A stretch of DNA of 34,733 bases from Conidiobolus incongruus B7586 (GCA_000697335.1 JNEM01016559.1:1-34733), one strand, 5' to 3'. Shown: positions 12,295 to 24,378, numbered from the stretch's first letter. Program-made: numbers and translations. The notes: generated from the sequence alone by a model not told the origin.

Positions 12295-15200
12295 ACATAT
12301 TACAAAATTTGAATCAAATAAAAATTAATCAAATTTACTCAAATCAATTTATCAATTAGGACTATTAAAATTTCTAATATAAAATTTTTAGTGGTGAAAA
12401 ATTAAAATTGAATAGAGTATGACTCAATAATAAATTTATGGAGGGCTAATACATCATATTAAAGTTTAAGGTTGATTATTATTTGGATGATTTAATTGAG
12501 TAGAGGTACTATTCCAAACTGGCGGGATCATTATCAATCATCATCGTCATAGATATATTCTATCATTTTAGGGTTTATGTTTAACTAGAATGACCAATTT
12601 AGTTAATTTGATGAACTTTAACATCAACTTGTCCATATCTAAATTAAACATTTATTACTGAGATATTACGTGAATAAGATCAGCAATAATGAATTTAAAT
12701 TGGTTTTTAAAAGATGGAAAATTTTAATTAATAATTAATTGAATGCTTATAATTTTGATATTAATACTAATTTCTTTAATAAAGCTTTTTACATACTTAT
12801 TTATATGCAAATAATTGATAAAAAATCAATAATTTGGATGATATTATATTTAAATTTTTTATTTTGAATCAAATTACGATCAATACCCATACCAATATAT
12901 AGCTAAAAAGATCTGAACAATATATATATACAATTTTTTATAATAATTCAGCAAAACTCCAAGGCCACAGGGATTTGAACTGCATGATCAATGTAAACAT
13001 TTTAATAGAATCTAATACTCTTTAAATTCTCTCAAATTCCTATCATCTGGAATATTGAATAGAAATCTAATAACACCAACCTTGATCGGCAAAATATTTT
13101 TGAAAAAATTCTAATAATTGAATATTGTATAAATCAATATATGAAGGTTTGATCTTTGATGATAACCTTGAATTATAGAATACCTTTAATATTCTATTGC
13201 TCGGTCAAGTTTAACGATTATTAAATTAATATTAATTTTTAAGGATTAAATTTGGAAAAATTAGATTTTATTATGAACTCAAAATTTTTCCAATGCTCTA
13301 ATTATTATTAAAAGTTCAATATTCTTTTAGAAAGATTATTATTTAACAATTATAATCGCTTAATACGAGATTGATCAAAGATACACCAACCTATATCTAA
13401 TTGGTAAAAAACTTCCACTTCTTCCTATTTTATAAATATTACAGAATTACTCAAAACCAACAATTCTACTATGTGAAATTAGTTAATATTCCTAAGAATT
13501 CTTAGTCAATTCTCACAAACTATGGAAAAAGGAGGTGATAGTTTAACAGTTTTTCAAGTAACAGAGTATAAGATATAGCCATAAGAACTGGTACTACCTT
13601 AAAGCATCTCCGTTTAGGCTATATTGTGAAGACTTTAATATCAATTTGGTTATTTTTAAACCTTTGAGTTTCAATATTTCCAATATACCAACAATTTTTA
13701 TAAATAATCCAATTATCAATATATTTTGACTCGGTATGAGATATTGATTCCTCTATAACAATGTGGAATCGGTAGTTCATTGATTACTTATACCCAATAT
13801 GTAATTTTATTTTTTATTTGTTTCGAATTTGGTAAATAATGACTAAATTACTAAGAATTATGCATGATATAATCAAATAATAAAAGTTCAAACATAACAC
13901 AAAAACCTATGGATGTGATTTATAGTTTTGTAAAGTGTAATAAATGCTCAGTAGCCCAGTATACAATCAGGCCCGACAAAGATTAGCCACTACAAAATGT
14001 AACATAACAACAATTAACTATTTCAAATTTAAAATTCAACACAAACCAATGTGATTAAATTCAATACAAATTTGATAGCTCTAATAATTTCACATTAACC
14101 ATACTACAGAATCCCCAAAATTTTTTCAAATTATGGATTACCAAATTTGAAAGTTGAGTGGATTCCTACCAGTTTATAAACGAAGCACTTGAAGCAAAGC
14201 TTCCAGATTTTAGGGAAAAGATTCGAGATTTTTTAGATTGATCCAATTTCATCATTTTCATTTTTATATTGGTATTGAAGTGAAAAAGCATATTAATATT
14301 AATGTGTTCGATTAGTTTCATTTGAATTTTAGTTGATTTAATAATTTGCAAGTATAGAAAGCTTTAATTGTTGAAATAACAATAAAATTCAATATATAAT
14401 TGAAAATTGAAGTGGACTTGTCAAATATTTAATAATTGACATAAATTGTTAATTAATTATTTTAAATCATTTGATAATACAAATAAGTAAAATTTTAGCG
14501 AATTCATATTTTGAAATTTAGAGTTTTTTGTTGATAGTGACTAACAATATTAGGAGGTGCTTCTGATATTCAAATTCAACAACTCATTTAAATTGATATA
14601 TAATGGTAGATTCTATCAAATGCAAATACCGTTCCATTTATACTCTAATTGAATGATGTATAATTAAATATAATTATTTTGATATATTATAGGAATCACA
14701 ATTAAATAATTTAATTTACCACGTTAACAAATTATCAAAATTTTCAATATTATTTTCAGGAATATTCCGGAACAAGAGGAAAAACATATCATATTCACAA
14801 AATATTATTAATCCTTATTTTAGCGAAGTTCAAATTTTTCCTTTTGAATGGAGTTATTTCGATAATTAATAAAAATTATTTTAAAAGTTTGGTAGACATA
14901 AACGCTTTAATCATAGACATCTTTGATATTAAATTATACTATGATTACTAGCTTAAGGTATACTGGAAATCAATACACTAATTCAAATCACCAACAATTT
15001 CAAAGTATACACATTTACAAATTCTACATAATTAATATCAAATTTAAACACATTAAATAATATAAAATCTCTAAATATTATCTTAATGTTAAGAAATCAG
15101 ATTGATATACTAGTTATTGATTGGTATAGTAATATATAACTACTTTTGATTTTTTTAATGATATGATTAAAATATTTAACATATACAGGAATTAATTAAT

Positions 15201-15890
15201 AATTTATTATATAACCCTAATTTATTAAAATATGAGAAATTTTAATTCAAGCAATATCATTCTTTACTAAATATAAAAAATTAATTTTATTTAGTAAGAT
15301 TTTTTTTAATTATAATAATGTAAATCTTTATGAAATTTATAATAATATTATAAAATTATCTAATATCTATTTTATAAACTTATATATTGTTATTATAGTA
15401 AAAATCTTAAATTTATTATTTTAATTTTAAATATAATTTAAATAATATTTGATTAATGTTTAAAACTTATTAATAAAGTAATTAATGTTATTAAAATAAT
15501 TTATTTTAATATACCCTTTTATAACTTAGAAATTGTGAAAGTATATCTTATTTTTTATATTTATTTTTAAATATAGTTTCTTATAATAAATCTTCAATAT
15601 ATATATAATAGTATATAGAAATATATAGAGAATTAACTAGTAATTAATATGAATACACAATAATATATGAATAAGAGATAATAAAATCTTGGCATAAAAA
15701 AAAATATTTGGTGTGACCAAAAAGTATTTCAACTGATGAAAATTTAATATTTTATTAACTGTATTTGGAAGTGATTAAGGATTAATATAAATAATTTTAT
15801 AGAAAAAAAATCAATTGATTTTATAATTTAAATTCAATTCATTTTTTTTATTTAATATAAAATAGATAAATATTTGGTTAATAAATATAA

Positions 15891-16064
15891 TTAATTGAAT
15901 TGAGATTGTAAAGAATAATACAATCTGTTATATAATTTTTTGCCACGGCACTTGTAGTCGTTAAGGGCAATTTGAGTTAGTTTGGAAATAAATAGGAGGA
16001 ATTGGACATTTGGTAAAGATATGATGCCAAGTGGATTGGCATCGTTGGATAAATATATGTCCAT
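15891..16064 (-). other. Coding-like segment downstream of gene B (57 codons from ATG)
   Basis: Starting at the first ATG (M-D-I-Y-L-S-N-D-A-N-P-L-G), the minus frame is open for 57 codons to a TAA. The middle codons often end in C (GCC, ATC, GTC, TTC, CTC, GAC, TAC, TGC), which is unlike the surrounding DNA and suggests past or present coding. The frame continues seven codons upstream without another ATG. It lies 226 nt past the stop codon of gene B on the same strand, so it could be a small gene, a downstream exon or a remnant. It does not match the missing C-terminal block of gene B. No domain recognised. Confidence 0.35.
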
Positions 16065-16286
16065 ATACTCGATTGAAAATGACAATCAATGGATCAATAA
16101 ATTAAAAATACATAATACACAGGTTGGTGATTCTTAAAATCGACATCAAGTCGCTTAGGTTAAAAGTTCATGAGTTCATCTCGTCGAATTCTCGGATGTA
16201 TCTTAGAGAGTGAGAGAATAATATAAGTCTTCAACCATTTTAAATTACGAATAATTACTAGTTTAGAAATTGTTTCTGAAGATCAA

Positions 16287-16303
16287 TCATCACTCAATGA
16301 TGA
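16287..16303 (-). other. Inverted repeat after gene B
   Basis: TCATCA and TGATGA flank a 5-nt loop, 8-24 nt past the stop codon of gene B. The arms are only 6 bp, so chance is likely if considered alone. It is listed because all four family copies have something comparable. Confidence 0.35.
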
Positions 16304-16310
16304 CATTTGT

Positions 16311-16553
16311 TTAAATTTGAGCGACTTCGTGGGCTTGAAGATACATCTTAGAAGAGTTTAATTGTACTGGAGAAGGAACCGCCATAATACAGCTATCTCT
16401 GTTAGAATAAACACTAGAGGTGGGGGAAGGTGGCAAAGTGCTCAACTTCTGCCTCCTGTTTTGAGATTGAATGCCCTGTGAGAGTAAAAGATTGGAGGTG
16501 GTATGATCGTCCAAAGCCAAAATGAAATCGGTGAAGGTAGCAGCAGAAGTCAT
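16311..16553 (-). CDS. Short family member lacking the C-terminal block, copy B (80 aa)
   Basis: Divergent, shortened paralogue of genes A, C and D. The ATG at 16553 gives M-T-S-A-A-T-F-T-D-F-I-L. The N-terminal block aligns as F-T-D-F-I-L-A-L, then L-L-L-S-Q-G-I-Q-S-Q-N-R-R-Q-K-L-S, which retains a looser basic phosphosite (R33-R34 to S38). A linker rich in P/S/T follows, then A58-V-P-S-P-V-Q-L-N-S-S, which matches the A-V-P...N-S block. The next residues, Y71-L-Q-A-H-E-V-A-Q-I80, line up with H-Q-K-G-Y-E-K-R-Q-F of gene D and then stop. About 35 residues, including the E-F-D, G-F and L-T-L-T-P motifs, are absent. I did not find them in other frames just downstream. It may be a truncated paralogue on the way to decay, a functional short form, or a gene whose last exon I missed. 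Confidence 0.65.
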   Translation of the reverse strand: MTSAATFTDFILALDDHTTSNLLLSQGIQSQNRRQKLSTLPPSPTSSVYSNRDSCIMAVPSPVQLNSSKMYLQAHEVAQI

Positions 16554-16654
16554 GATGATGTTAATTTAATAAATATACAAATAATATAATACAATACAAC
16601 GGAAATCTTAAGACCCAAAGGCTGATTTGATGTTTGAAGAAGTGATAATGGTAG

Positions 16655-16662
16655 TATTTATA
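16655..16662 (-). promoter_or_regulatory. TATA box of gene B
   Basis: On the minus strand it reads CTATAAATAC, 102-110 nt upstream of the gene B ATG. Its presence suggests that the short gene could still be transcribed. Confidence 0.55.
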
Positions 16663-16877
16663 GTCAAATAGTAGTGGGTAGAAACAAGTGGATAATCAAA
16701 TTTGATAATTCTCATAATAGGTCGAATCAAGTTCTTTTTTTAGAAATCAAACATATCCTTTAATTGGAATTACCACACTTCCCTATTTGAATTTTAAATT
16801 GGTTTCACCAATTCTCAAATTAAATGATTTCAGCAATATGCTCGAGTGTTTACCTTGTAATTGTTATGAAACAGTAA

Positions 16878-16903
16878 TGATCTCTCTTATCATCAAGAGA
16901 TCA
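16878..16903. repeat. Inverted repeat, 8-bp arms
   Basis: TGATCTCT and AGAGATCA flank a 10-nt spacer, about 325-350 nt upstream of gene B. Possible operator-like site or hairpin; function unknown. Confidence 0.6.
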
Positions 16904-17068
16904 CAAATTCAAAAAGTTTTTTAAATCAATATTAGTATACCTATTAGTTCATTGTTTAATTAAGATGTCCACCAATTTAACTTTAATAAGCTAACAATAG
17001 CTCAGTTTAAGAACTATTGTCAAAAATTGAGTTTAAGACGCGAACTGATTGGCTTGGAAACCAGTAAT

Positions 17069-17084
17069 CTAACAAATATGTTAG
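17069..17084. repeat. Inverted repeat, 6-bp arms
   Basis: CTAACA, AATA, TGTTAG. The small loop means it could form a hairpin. I tested the surroundings for a tRNA fold and did not find one. Confidence 0.5.
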
Positions 17085-17231
17085 TTATAGCGTACCCCTT
17101 TTTAATAAATAAAATAAACTAAATATACATCAATTTTTAATCCAATTGATCACTTTTCAAGTTGTAGAATTGAGATAATAATAGATCTTCGAACAATAAC
17201 AAGCTTTATTTTTTTTATCCCGTATACTTAC

Positions 17232-17272
17232 TCGAAATTGATATCATATAACGTATCTATTTCTACTTTGAA
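17232..17272 (-). other. Possible 41-nt exon
   Basis: On the minus strand, GCGCAGTAG (acceptor-like) is followed by an open frame F-K-V-E-I-D-T-L-Y-D-I-N-F and then the consensus donor GTAAGTAT. It is the cleanest donor I noticed in the window. No connected exons could be proved, so this may be chance or part of an unrecognised or decayed gene. Confidence 0.2.
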
Positions 17273-17639
17273 CTACTGCGCCAAGTTAAATATTTCTCAA
17301 GATAATATACTTTATTCTATTTTACCTGATCTTCTATTATTTTATTAATTTTTCTTTATAGTAATTGAAATAAAATTACAATTTACAGATTAATTTTTAA
17401 TATAAGCTAGAATAGGCATATTGAAGTTAAACTGACCAGAACTAGAAACTACGAATATGTGAAGAATACCAGAAATTATTAAAAATATTTAACAGATTTA
17501 CCCATCCAAACATAATAATGACGAGTCAAATCCAACGTTTGAGACGAAGAAGAAAATAAATAATTTAAAATCATTACAAATCAATTTTAAATAATGGGTA
17601 AATGATTGGATTTCATTTATCTCAATTAGTAAAAAACAC

Positions 17640-17750
17640 CCTACAATGAATAAACCTTGGGAATAATTTCCTAATTTCTTCCTAGATTTGGCGAATGGGT
17701 TGACAATTCCAGTCACGGTTAAGGACCTTGTGACAAAAAGCAATCTCTAA
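17640..17750 (-). other. GC-richer coding-like island, possible RNase H-like remnant
   Basis: An island much richer in G+C than its flanks, starting just after ATTTTAG on the minus strand. Two frames look protein-like. One includes V-T-R-S-L-T-V-T-G-I-V-N-P-F-A-K. The other has an E-E-I-R-K-L-F-P-R-F pattern faintly like the last helix of RNase H-type domains (x-E-I-R-x-L-x-x-x-F), which could come from a retroelement. The likeness is weak and unsupported by neighbouring sequence. At best it is a short fossil. Confidence 0.15.
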
Positions 17751-18667
17751 AATTGATTATTTGATTAATTAATAACTGATGAACTTTTTATTAATTTAAT
17801 TTCATATCAATAAATAGATTTGTCATATATTATTTGTAAAAGTGGTGATTATATTATGTTAAAATAAAAGTATGTAATGTATAATTTATATTTTAGTAAA
17901 TTATTTTCATTGTTATTTTTATTGTTAAATTGTTAAAAATAAAATAAAATAAAAAATTAAAAATAATGAATAAAGGTGTAAAAATGAGTAATCAATATTA
18001 AAATTATTAAAATATGAATCAAATATATTGAGAACAGGTTTCTAATTAACCAATAATCAAATAACAATATATCATAGTTATAGAATTTCCGATTATTAAC
18101 ACTTTCTTGATATAATAAAACTATTTTCATCAAGGTTCAAGTTGAATTTGTAATAATTTGGGATTGATTATTATAATTATTGAATTGGATAAAGTTATTC
18201 CGATAATTGGACAGGTATATTACCAATTATAATCATTTTCATAAACAGTAATTTCTTTGGTGAGTGCTTTTATAATAATTTTTAATTAGCCAATGTTGAA
18301 TCTTTATTATTGTACTATTTGAAAAATATCTCAGTATAAAATGAACAATTAATAGTTAGAATTGAATATTAATCAGATCAAAAAATTTGTATTATGTATA
18401 TTTTAATATAATTTGTCATCCTCTTCAATCAATCCTCAATAAAATTTAAATTAGTTCCTGATAAAAAGGGGTCCTTTATTGAGGTATGAAAAATTTTAGT
18501 GTATTAAAATTGATTTTCAATCCAATTTGGATAAGTACTCTCTTGATTATAATTGGATTTGATTCATTCTTGGGTTAAGTGGCAGTAAGTGACTGATAAT
18601 ATTAATGAATATTTAATAATCTAAAGTTCAACTATTTTTAATTTCTAATTAAAATCTTTATTCTGAC

Positions 18668-18946
18668 TTAGTAGTCCAAAATGCTTGAGTGGCTTTCACT
18701 AAATGATGAAATCATCACATGCCTAATATCTAATCTTTACGGGTTTGCAACAAATCCTCCATAAAGTAAACATTTTAAGATCCCTGCAGTATCCACCTGA
18801 TTATTGAGTAACTCTCAATTTGAAGTTACACACGGTCCGAGATCAATCTGAGGACGATCACAGAATCCAAACTCACCTAAAAAGCTGATAAATGAATTTT
18901 GTAATGATGCTGGATTTGAAAGTTTAACGCTATTTGGATAATTTGC
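18668..18946 (-). pseudogene. Possible decayed DExH-box RNA helicase fragment
   Basis: One minus-strand frame runs 93 codons with only two internal stops (TGA at 18815-18817 and TAA near 18738), although the flanks are stop-dense. Its translation resembles the HA2/OB-fold part of DHX29/36/57-type DExH-box helicases. F-I-S-F-L-G-E-F-G-F matches the F-x-x-L-L-x-x-I-G-F helix. V-D-T-A-G-I-L-K-C-L-L-Y-G-G-F matches the I-x-K-A-x-L-x-x-G-x-x-P-N segment, with A-N-P and then R-L after it. H-S-S-I-L-D-Y recalls the H-P-S-S-V motif. Motifs are in the right order. No helicase core (GKT, DExH, QRxGRxGR) was found upstream, so it would be a fragment of a dead copy. The plus strand of the same DNA also has a 27-codon ATG frame at 18681 (M-L-E-W-L-S-L-N-D-E-I-I), which weakens certainty. 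The match is from memory. Confidence 0.35.
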
Positions 18947-19697
18947 CTAGTATCTATCAATTATACCGATTTTTAACTAAAAAAATTGTTGATTATTTTA
19001 ACCGATTTAATAAAATCATTTCGGGGCTAAATCAATATTTTGATCTTATTCTCGGTGATTCTTTCGTGATGATTATTACTAATAATTATTGTCTTCAAAT
19101 ACTATAAGAACTGATTATTCGAGAACTTTTAATAATATAATGGATTCTTAATTATAAAATATTAAAAACTAATTTGAAGAATAATCCAAAAATAGTAAAC
19201 TTAATTTTATTGTAAATATTTCATTAAAACTATGATGAATGATTTGAAAATTTTAATAAACCCATGAAATAAAACCCTTAATAATAATAAGATATTCAAG
19301 CTTAAATCTAAATTGCAATATGAGATTTTTAAACTTAATAAGGGTGATATTAATCCGTTCTATCCAAAAAAAAGTTTTATTGAACGAATAATGATTTTAA
19401 TAAAATCTTGTTGATACTATAAAAATCTAACAAGTATCAACTAAAATATTTAAGTATTAAATAGTAAAACATTAAAATTAATTTATTAATTTAGTATATT
19501 ATTTAAAAATTGGTGAAATAAAAAAAATTAAGAAAACACTATTAAAAATAATAAAATGCATAATTTACTTTGGGTAAACTTATAAAATTCCATTGAATTT
19601 CCTAATTTGTTTAAGATAATCAATGAACCATAAAATTTAACATGAATCATTACTTTGTAACTATCATGCCAATATATCGAATTTTATTTTATCCTAA

Positions 19698-20256
19698 AGA
19701 TTACATAGGGAAGTGCGAAATCATGTAGCTTACAAAGCTATGATAAAGTTTATAAAATGGTGGTTACGTTTTAAATGTTTTATAATTATACCAAAATTGG
19801 CCAATTTGACCTTTTATTCCATTCATATACATATATCTGAATTAACTTATGACTTGGTTTCATTCTTATGGTTTGCTTATTTATTTGTTGATAGTTTTAG
19901 AATGACCTGGATTTTGAAATAGCATTGATATGAGTTCTATATTGATATTTAATATTTCTGAATTAAGTATTAAATCACTAATATAGTAATGAAAATTAAA
20001 AAATTTCTAATTTCAGATATTTTAATACTGATAATATAATTAAAATTGGTTCAATGTGGAATTTTTAATAAAATTTGAACTATTCAAATGTCTAATAAAG
20101 TATATTTCTAAATTTGATTATAATAAGGATAACGGCCAATCTTGTCAAAATTATATTGCTTTTATGGAATATTATAACCATTGTAACAATACGACTATTT
20201 TTGAATATCAGTTGCAATGCGTTAAATATTTCGTTAGATATTATAAGCTTGGTTGA
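19698..20256 (+). other. Two neighbouring open frames, uncertain coding
   Basis: Two plus-strand frames, 19698-19922 and 20044-20256, are open for 74 and 70 codons and separated by about 120 nt of AT-rich DNA. Neither begins with ATG. The first has five Trp codons (K-W-W-L-R; F-L-W-F; T-W-I-L-K), unusual for random AT-rich sequence, and is hydrophobic. The second has several Cys and Tyr (N-G-Q-S-C-Q-N-Y-I-A-F-M-E-Y-Y). They could be exons or remnants of one gene, but no family is recognised and A/T-driven residues dominate. Confidence 0.2.
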
Positions 20257-21137
20257 GTTAAATTGCATCATAGTTTTGAATGGATTTGAACTCTATTTTT
20301 TAATACTACTAATTTGGGTTAAATAGTAGTCGCAATTATCTCAGTTATATGTATTATCCAGATAGAATCATTGATGATGACTAAAGATTTGAATAGGCCT
20401 GTCCACCTGAAGCTTTAGTATTGTTTCATTCATTTCTTGGTATAAGTTTCAATTTAAAATTGTTCAAATTTCAAGCCTTTAACATATTGGTGATAAATAA
20501 GAGATTAATGTGGACATAAGGGATTTTCCCGTTGATTATATTATGTTTCAATATTTTTCAACTTTGTAAAATAATGAAAATGGATTGAATAATAAATTTA
20601 GAAAGTTAATCATATTTGAAATTGTTGTGGTTAATTACCCAACAAAGAATATATCTCAGTATTCATAATTTACTTGAATTTTCGGTCGTTTAAAATTTTT
20701 ACCTTTATTAATATCTTTAGTTGATTTTGTAATATTCATATTTATTCTTTTATTTACTTTCATAGTTAACCATGATTATATCTATTCAGCTACAATCTAT
20801 AAGATATTATTTTCAAAGTTATGGATATATACATTTTAATTAAGCTTTGAACTGATTATATTGAAATAATTGATCTATATATTAAGTAATGTTTTTTGAT
20901 ACCTATCAATATATTTGGGAAAAAAAATTGATTAATCAAAATCATTTATAATCAGTCTAATTATAACTATTAATAACTGGAATTATTTAACATATTATTC
21001 TATATTTTTTAAAATAGAATCTTTTTAATTTAAAATAATTTATTTAATATCACAATATTCTAAGATGATTTAATAAATAGTCATATATAAATATCACAAT
21101 AGTAATATATTAATAATTGAATGAGATAATTAATTAG

Positions 21138-21269
21138 ATTTTAAGTAACTATCAAAACACTATAAACTTGTATCAATCCACCCAACGCTCGCTAAGAATC
21201 GTTAAATCCTTGGAATTCCGATATGGAATGTTTCTTGAGGATCATTTATTGAGAATTTTGAACAAATAA
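21138..21269 (+). other. Exon-like open segment (43 codons)
   Basis: The plus frame is open for 43 codons to a TAA. It contains Q-S-T-Q-R-S-L-R-I-V-K-S-L-E-F-R-Y-G-M-F, then E-D-H-L-L-R-I-L, with balanced charge and codons such as CGC, TCG and ACC that are rare around it. No ATG at the start and no family recognised. Possible exon or gene remnant. Confidence 0.2.
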
Positions 21270-22850
21270 TTCAATATATTAATAATTATTATATTGTATC
21301 TCTTTGGGTTTTTGTCCAACTCTCCAATTGTTTCTTGGTTACATTTTATAATTTTTTTTGGGAACCTTTAAAGTTTTAATAATTTTTAGCCTAATTCAAA
21401 ATTTGATATTAATTTGAATTTGGTATGATTTTAATCAATTGATTAATATTGATTAATATTGATTTTATTGATATATATGGTAATTATTGTTGACCTCTGC
21501 ACATTTAATAATTTGATAATATAAGTATTATTAAACAAAAACCTTAGTGAATGGTCAATCAATTCATTATTTCTACTTGTAATAGTTACATCAGTCACAT
21601 AAAGAGTTCAATTATATTAGCAATTCGTTGTTACTGGCTAAATTTCAATTAAATTGTGAATATTTAAGATTATAATATAAATAACTATATTGAAGCTATA
21701 AATTTGGTAATTAAGTGTATTTAAAGTTATTTTCATGTAATATTAATTAGATCTTATGACTAATAATCGCACTATATTGCTAGATCATTATTGAAAAAAG
21801 TTCAGTAATAACATTTTAAGTGAATTCATTTGAAAGTTACTAACATTGAATAATTTAATGTAGTATAAGTTGTTCATAATGAATGGTAATTATATATTGA
21901 TGAATTTGAGGTTGTAAGAACTTATTAAGTGATCATGTGTTATGATTATTTTAATAGTCTTTTATTGAGCAGATACGATTGTTTAATAGTAATCTTCAAA
22001 TAAATTATATATTTTTCATATATTAAAAAGAATCAAAGAATTATGTATTTAATAGTTAATTTATTAAGATTTAAATATTCAACAGTCTAAAATATTTTAA
22101 TAAATCATAAATAGCTATTTATCTAAAAATTGAATAATAAATCATGATAGTACCTTTTTCTTATTTGGACCATGTATTTAAATATCAATATAATATTTAA
22201 AATTCTGGGTATTTTAAATTCTAATTCTCGCCATTTGAAAAATATTTTAATATAAAGTTATATCATATAACTATTGCATAATATTAATTCATAAAAATTT
22301 ATAATTTTAATATTCCAAGTTGTATTAGTTATTTAGTAATTGACATTAATATGATATATTTCAGTACAAAGTTTAGTTTCAAAAAACATATTGATTTCAA
22401 TTCAACTTCAAAAATAGGTTAGCTAGTGTATAATTAGTTGATTACCTCAATTTTTGAAATATTAATATTAGTATCATTTTAAAACCTGTACTACTCGCAT
22501 TATCTAAATAGGCTATATAGATTAGTCCTGCAATCAATGGATATCAAAAACAAATTGCTAATTAATTTATTTGTCTGCAACAACTCACTCAGAATAACTC
22601 AATTTCAAAACTAAAAATCAAAAACAGCCTTAAACTTTAATTGTAAGTGTTAGCCTATAATATCTGAATCTAACTCAAGTTTTTAATTATTATAATTTCT
22701 TTACCGCTTAAAATTTGGAAAAAAATTAAAACACTAATTTTGAAATATTACAATTATGATAAAATTAAATTTAATCCTAATTAGATTCAGAATTTGTTTT
22801 CATGATATGTGATTTAATTTATTTTGAGAAATACATTATTTTTAGGTTTG

Positions 22851-22870
22851 ATAATAATAATAATAATAAT
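22851..22870. repeat. (ATA)n trinucleotide repeat
   Basis: Uninterrupted ATA/TAA trinucleotide run of 20 nt. Confidence 0.9.
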
Positions 22871-23189
22871 TGTTGGCAAAACTTTTTATATTTGTATAAT
22901 CCAATTATAGAAATTTCATCAATCTAATCATTGAGATTCAATTGTAAATTATGCTCTCAGTATACAACTATTCATTTTCATTTCATCTTTTGGGCTGAGT
23001 GTACTTTGTCAATATTCATCAAATAAATTGATTATTTTCATGGTTCGTTTATTAAACAAATAGCGATATATTTGTATATATTGTTAGTTGATATTAATAT
23101 GATTTTAATTATCAGGAGTATGCAACAGATCTAGGGTAATCTAAAATATAATTACTAATTATTCACACTATTCGACCATGATTATTTGA

Positions 23190-23227
23190 TATATACACCA
23201 AAAAACATCATAAATTTGGTGTATATA
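23190..23227. repeat. Inverted repeat, perfect 13-bp arms
   Basis: TATATACACCAAA (23190-23202) and TTTGGTGTATATA (23215-23227) flank a 12-nt spacer. The CACC/GGTG core makes this more than an A/T coincidence. It could be a cruciform-forming site or the relic of a small inverted-repeat element. No flanking gene. Confidence 0.8.
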
Positions 23228-24378
23228 CATTATATAGATTAAAAGCATTTGTGAGTTGATAATAATCAATATATCTAAACATGTTTTGTTAAGTATTAAT
23301 AAACGAAGATTTTCATTGTTTTATTTAAAATGTTATATTTAATAAAATATTTTTCATTATACTATTCTTGTAAGCAAAAGTATTATTGAACTAATTTAAA
23401 ATTCTTAATTTTTCAACTGAATTAATATCTATATTTTCTTCATTAATATAATCTGAGTTTTAATTAATAAATTCATAATATTTTATATTATTAGGAAAAA
23501 AAAGTAAAATTAATGTTCATTTATCAGTAATTCAATATAAAATATTATTACAACTTTGAAATCAATTAATTTTTATTCAACTGATTAGAATTGATTTATA
23601 ATTAAATTATCTAGCAAATTTTTCAGTTTATTTTTAAATCATAGCTATAAAGGTATTTAATTAATATTAAATAGAAATATTCGAATTTATTGCTAAGAAG
23701 TCATATATTTTATATTACTTAAATCAGTAATTTGCTAAAGTGACATAAAATTATTGTTATTAAGATATATATGATAATAAAATAATCATAAATGAAAACC
23801 AAATAGTAGTAATTTTTATCACTTAATTATTGTAATATTTTGTAAGAATGAGTGTAATAATATAAATAATTACCAAAAAAAATTTTTAAAAAAATACCAT
23901 ATAATATTTATGAAAAAAAAGATTAACTTACAATTTTTACTTTAAGTAATTCAACATTATGTAATATAGCATTTTTGTATTCTGCTTTATATATCGACAT
24001 AATATACTTGTTTTATATTTTTAACAGTTTATTTTAATCTTTAGTTATAAATATGAATGAAAAAAAATTTTTTTGAATTTAATTTCAAATACTACAATAT
24101 TATTAAAAAATTTTTCATTTGAAGAATCTATTTGATTATTAAATCATATATTTGGTATACACTCAAAATATTAATAAAATTAATCAATAATGGATAAAAT
24201 GAAATTTTGTATTTGTAAATTAATCATTAGAGACTTGGTCAGTCGCTATTGAACCAGTCAATGCTTTGGTTGCACACTATTAATCATTACATCATAATTT
24301 AAATTATCGCTGAAAATTCAATCATGCCTCAGTTTCGTTGAAACAGCAGTTAACTTTAATAATCACTAATTACTCTAA

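Larger units (their letters stand above)
11750..16286. other. Spacer with scattered GC-richer islands
   Basis: No complete gene was recognised. Islands near 11930-12000, 12950-13000, 13545-13625, 13930-14000 and 14166-14321 have balanced protein-like frames of 13-51 codons, some next to splice-like GT/AG. One is 11928-11993 (-), with Q-G-H-F-Y-E-V-R-V-S. Another is 14166-14321 (-), an ATG frame of 51 codons ending S-F-A-S-S-A-S-F-I-N-W. Several islands look coding on both strands, so I do not call genes there. The rest is AT-rich and featureless. Confidence 0.45.
16680..17100. other. Upstream flank of gene B
   Basis: GC-richer flank without a recognised gene. It carries a CCAAT sequence on the plus strand at 16808-16812 and inverted repeats at 16878-16903, 16994-17020 (arms ACAATAG/CTATTGT) and 17069-17084. 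Probably the promoter-side region of gene B. Confidence 0.4.

Noticed and set aside
12957-13010. tRNA-like T-loop (GGATTTGAAC) near 12970
   Set aside because: The flanking stem does not pair on the minus strand, there is no A-box and no cloverleaf could be drawn.
13510-13625. Gene start at 13522 (M-E-K-G-G-D-S-L-T-V-F-Q) with a short intron
   Set aside because: The proposed splice joins into an immediate stop and the opposite strand is open over the same bases, so neither strand can be preferred.
16980-17100. tRNA or structured RNA from clustered small inverted repeats upstream of gene B
   Set aside because: The stems are short and do not combine into a cloverleaf; the T-arm lacks the TTC-R-A pattern.
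17498-17743. 81-codon minus-strand frame taken as a gene
   Set aside because: TTG start; only the first third is GC-richer, the rest is F/I/L-rich AT sequence. Only the 17640-17750 island is noted.
20114-20326. 70-codon plus-strand frame rich in I and L
   Set aside because: Overlaps the better-composed frame ending at 20256; it is a shadow in another frame.
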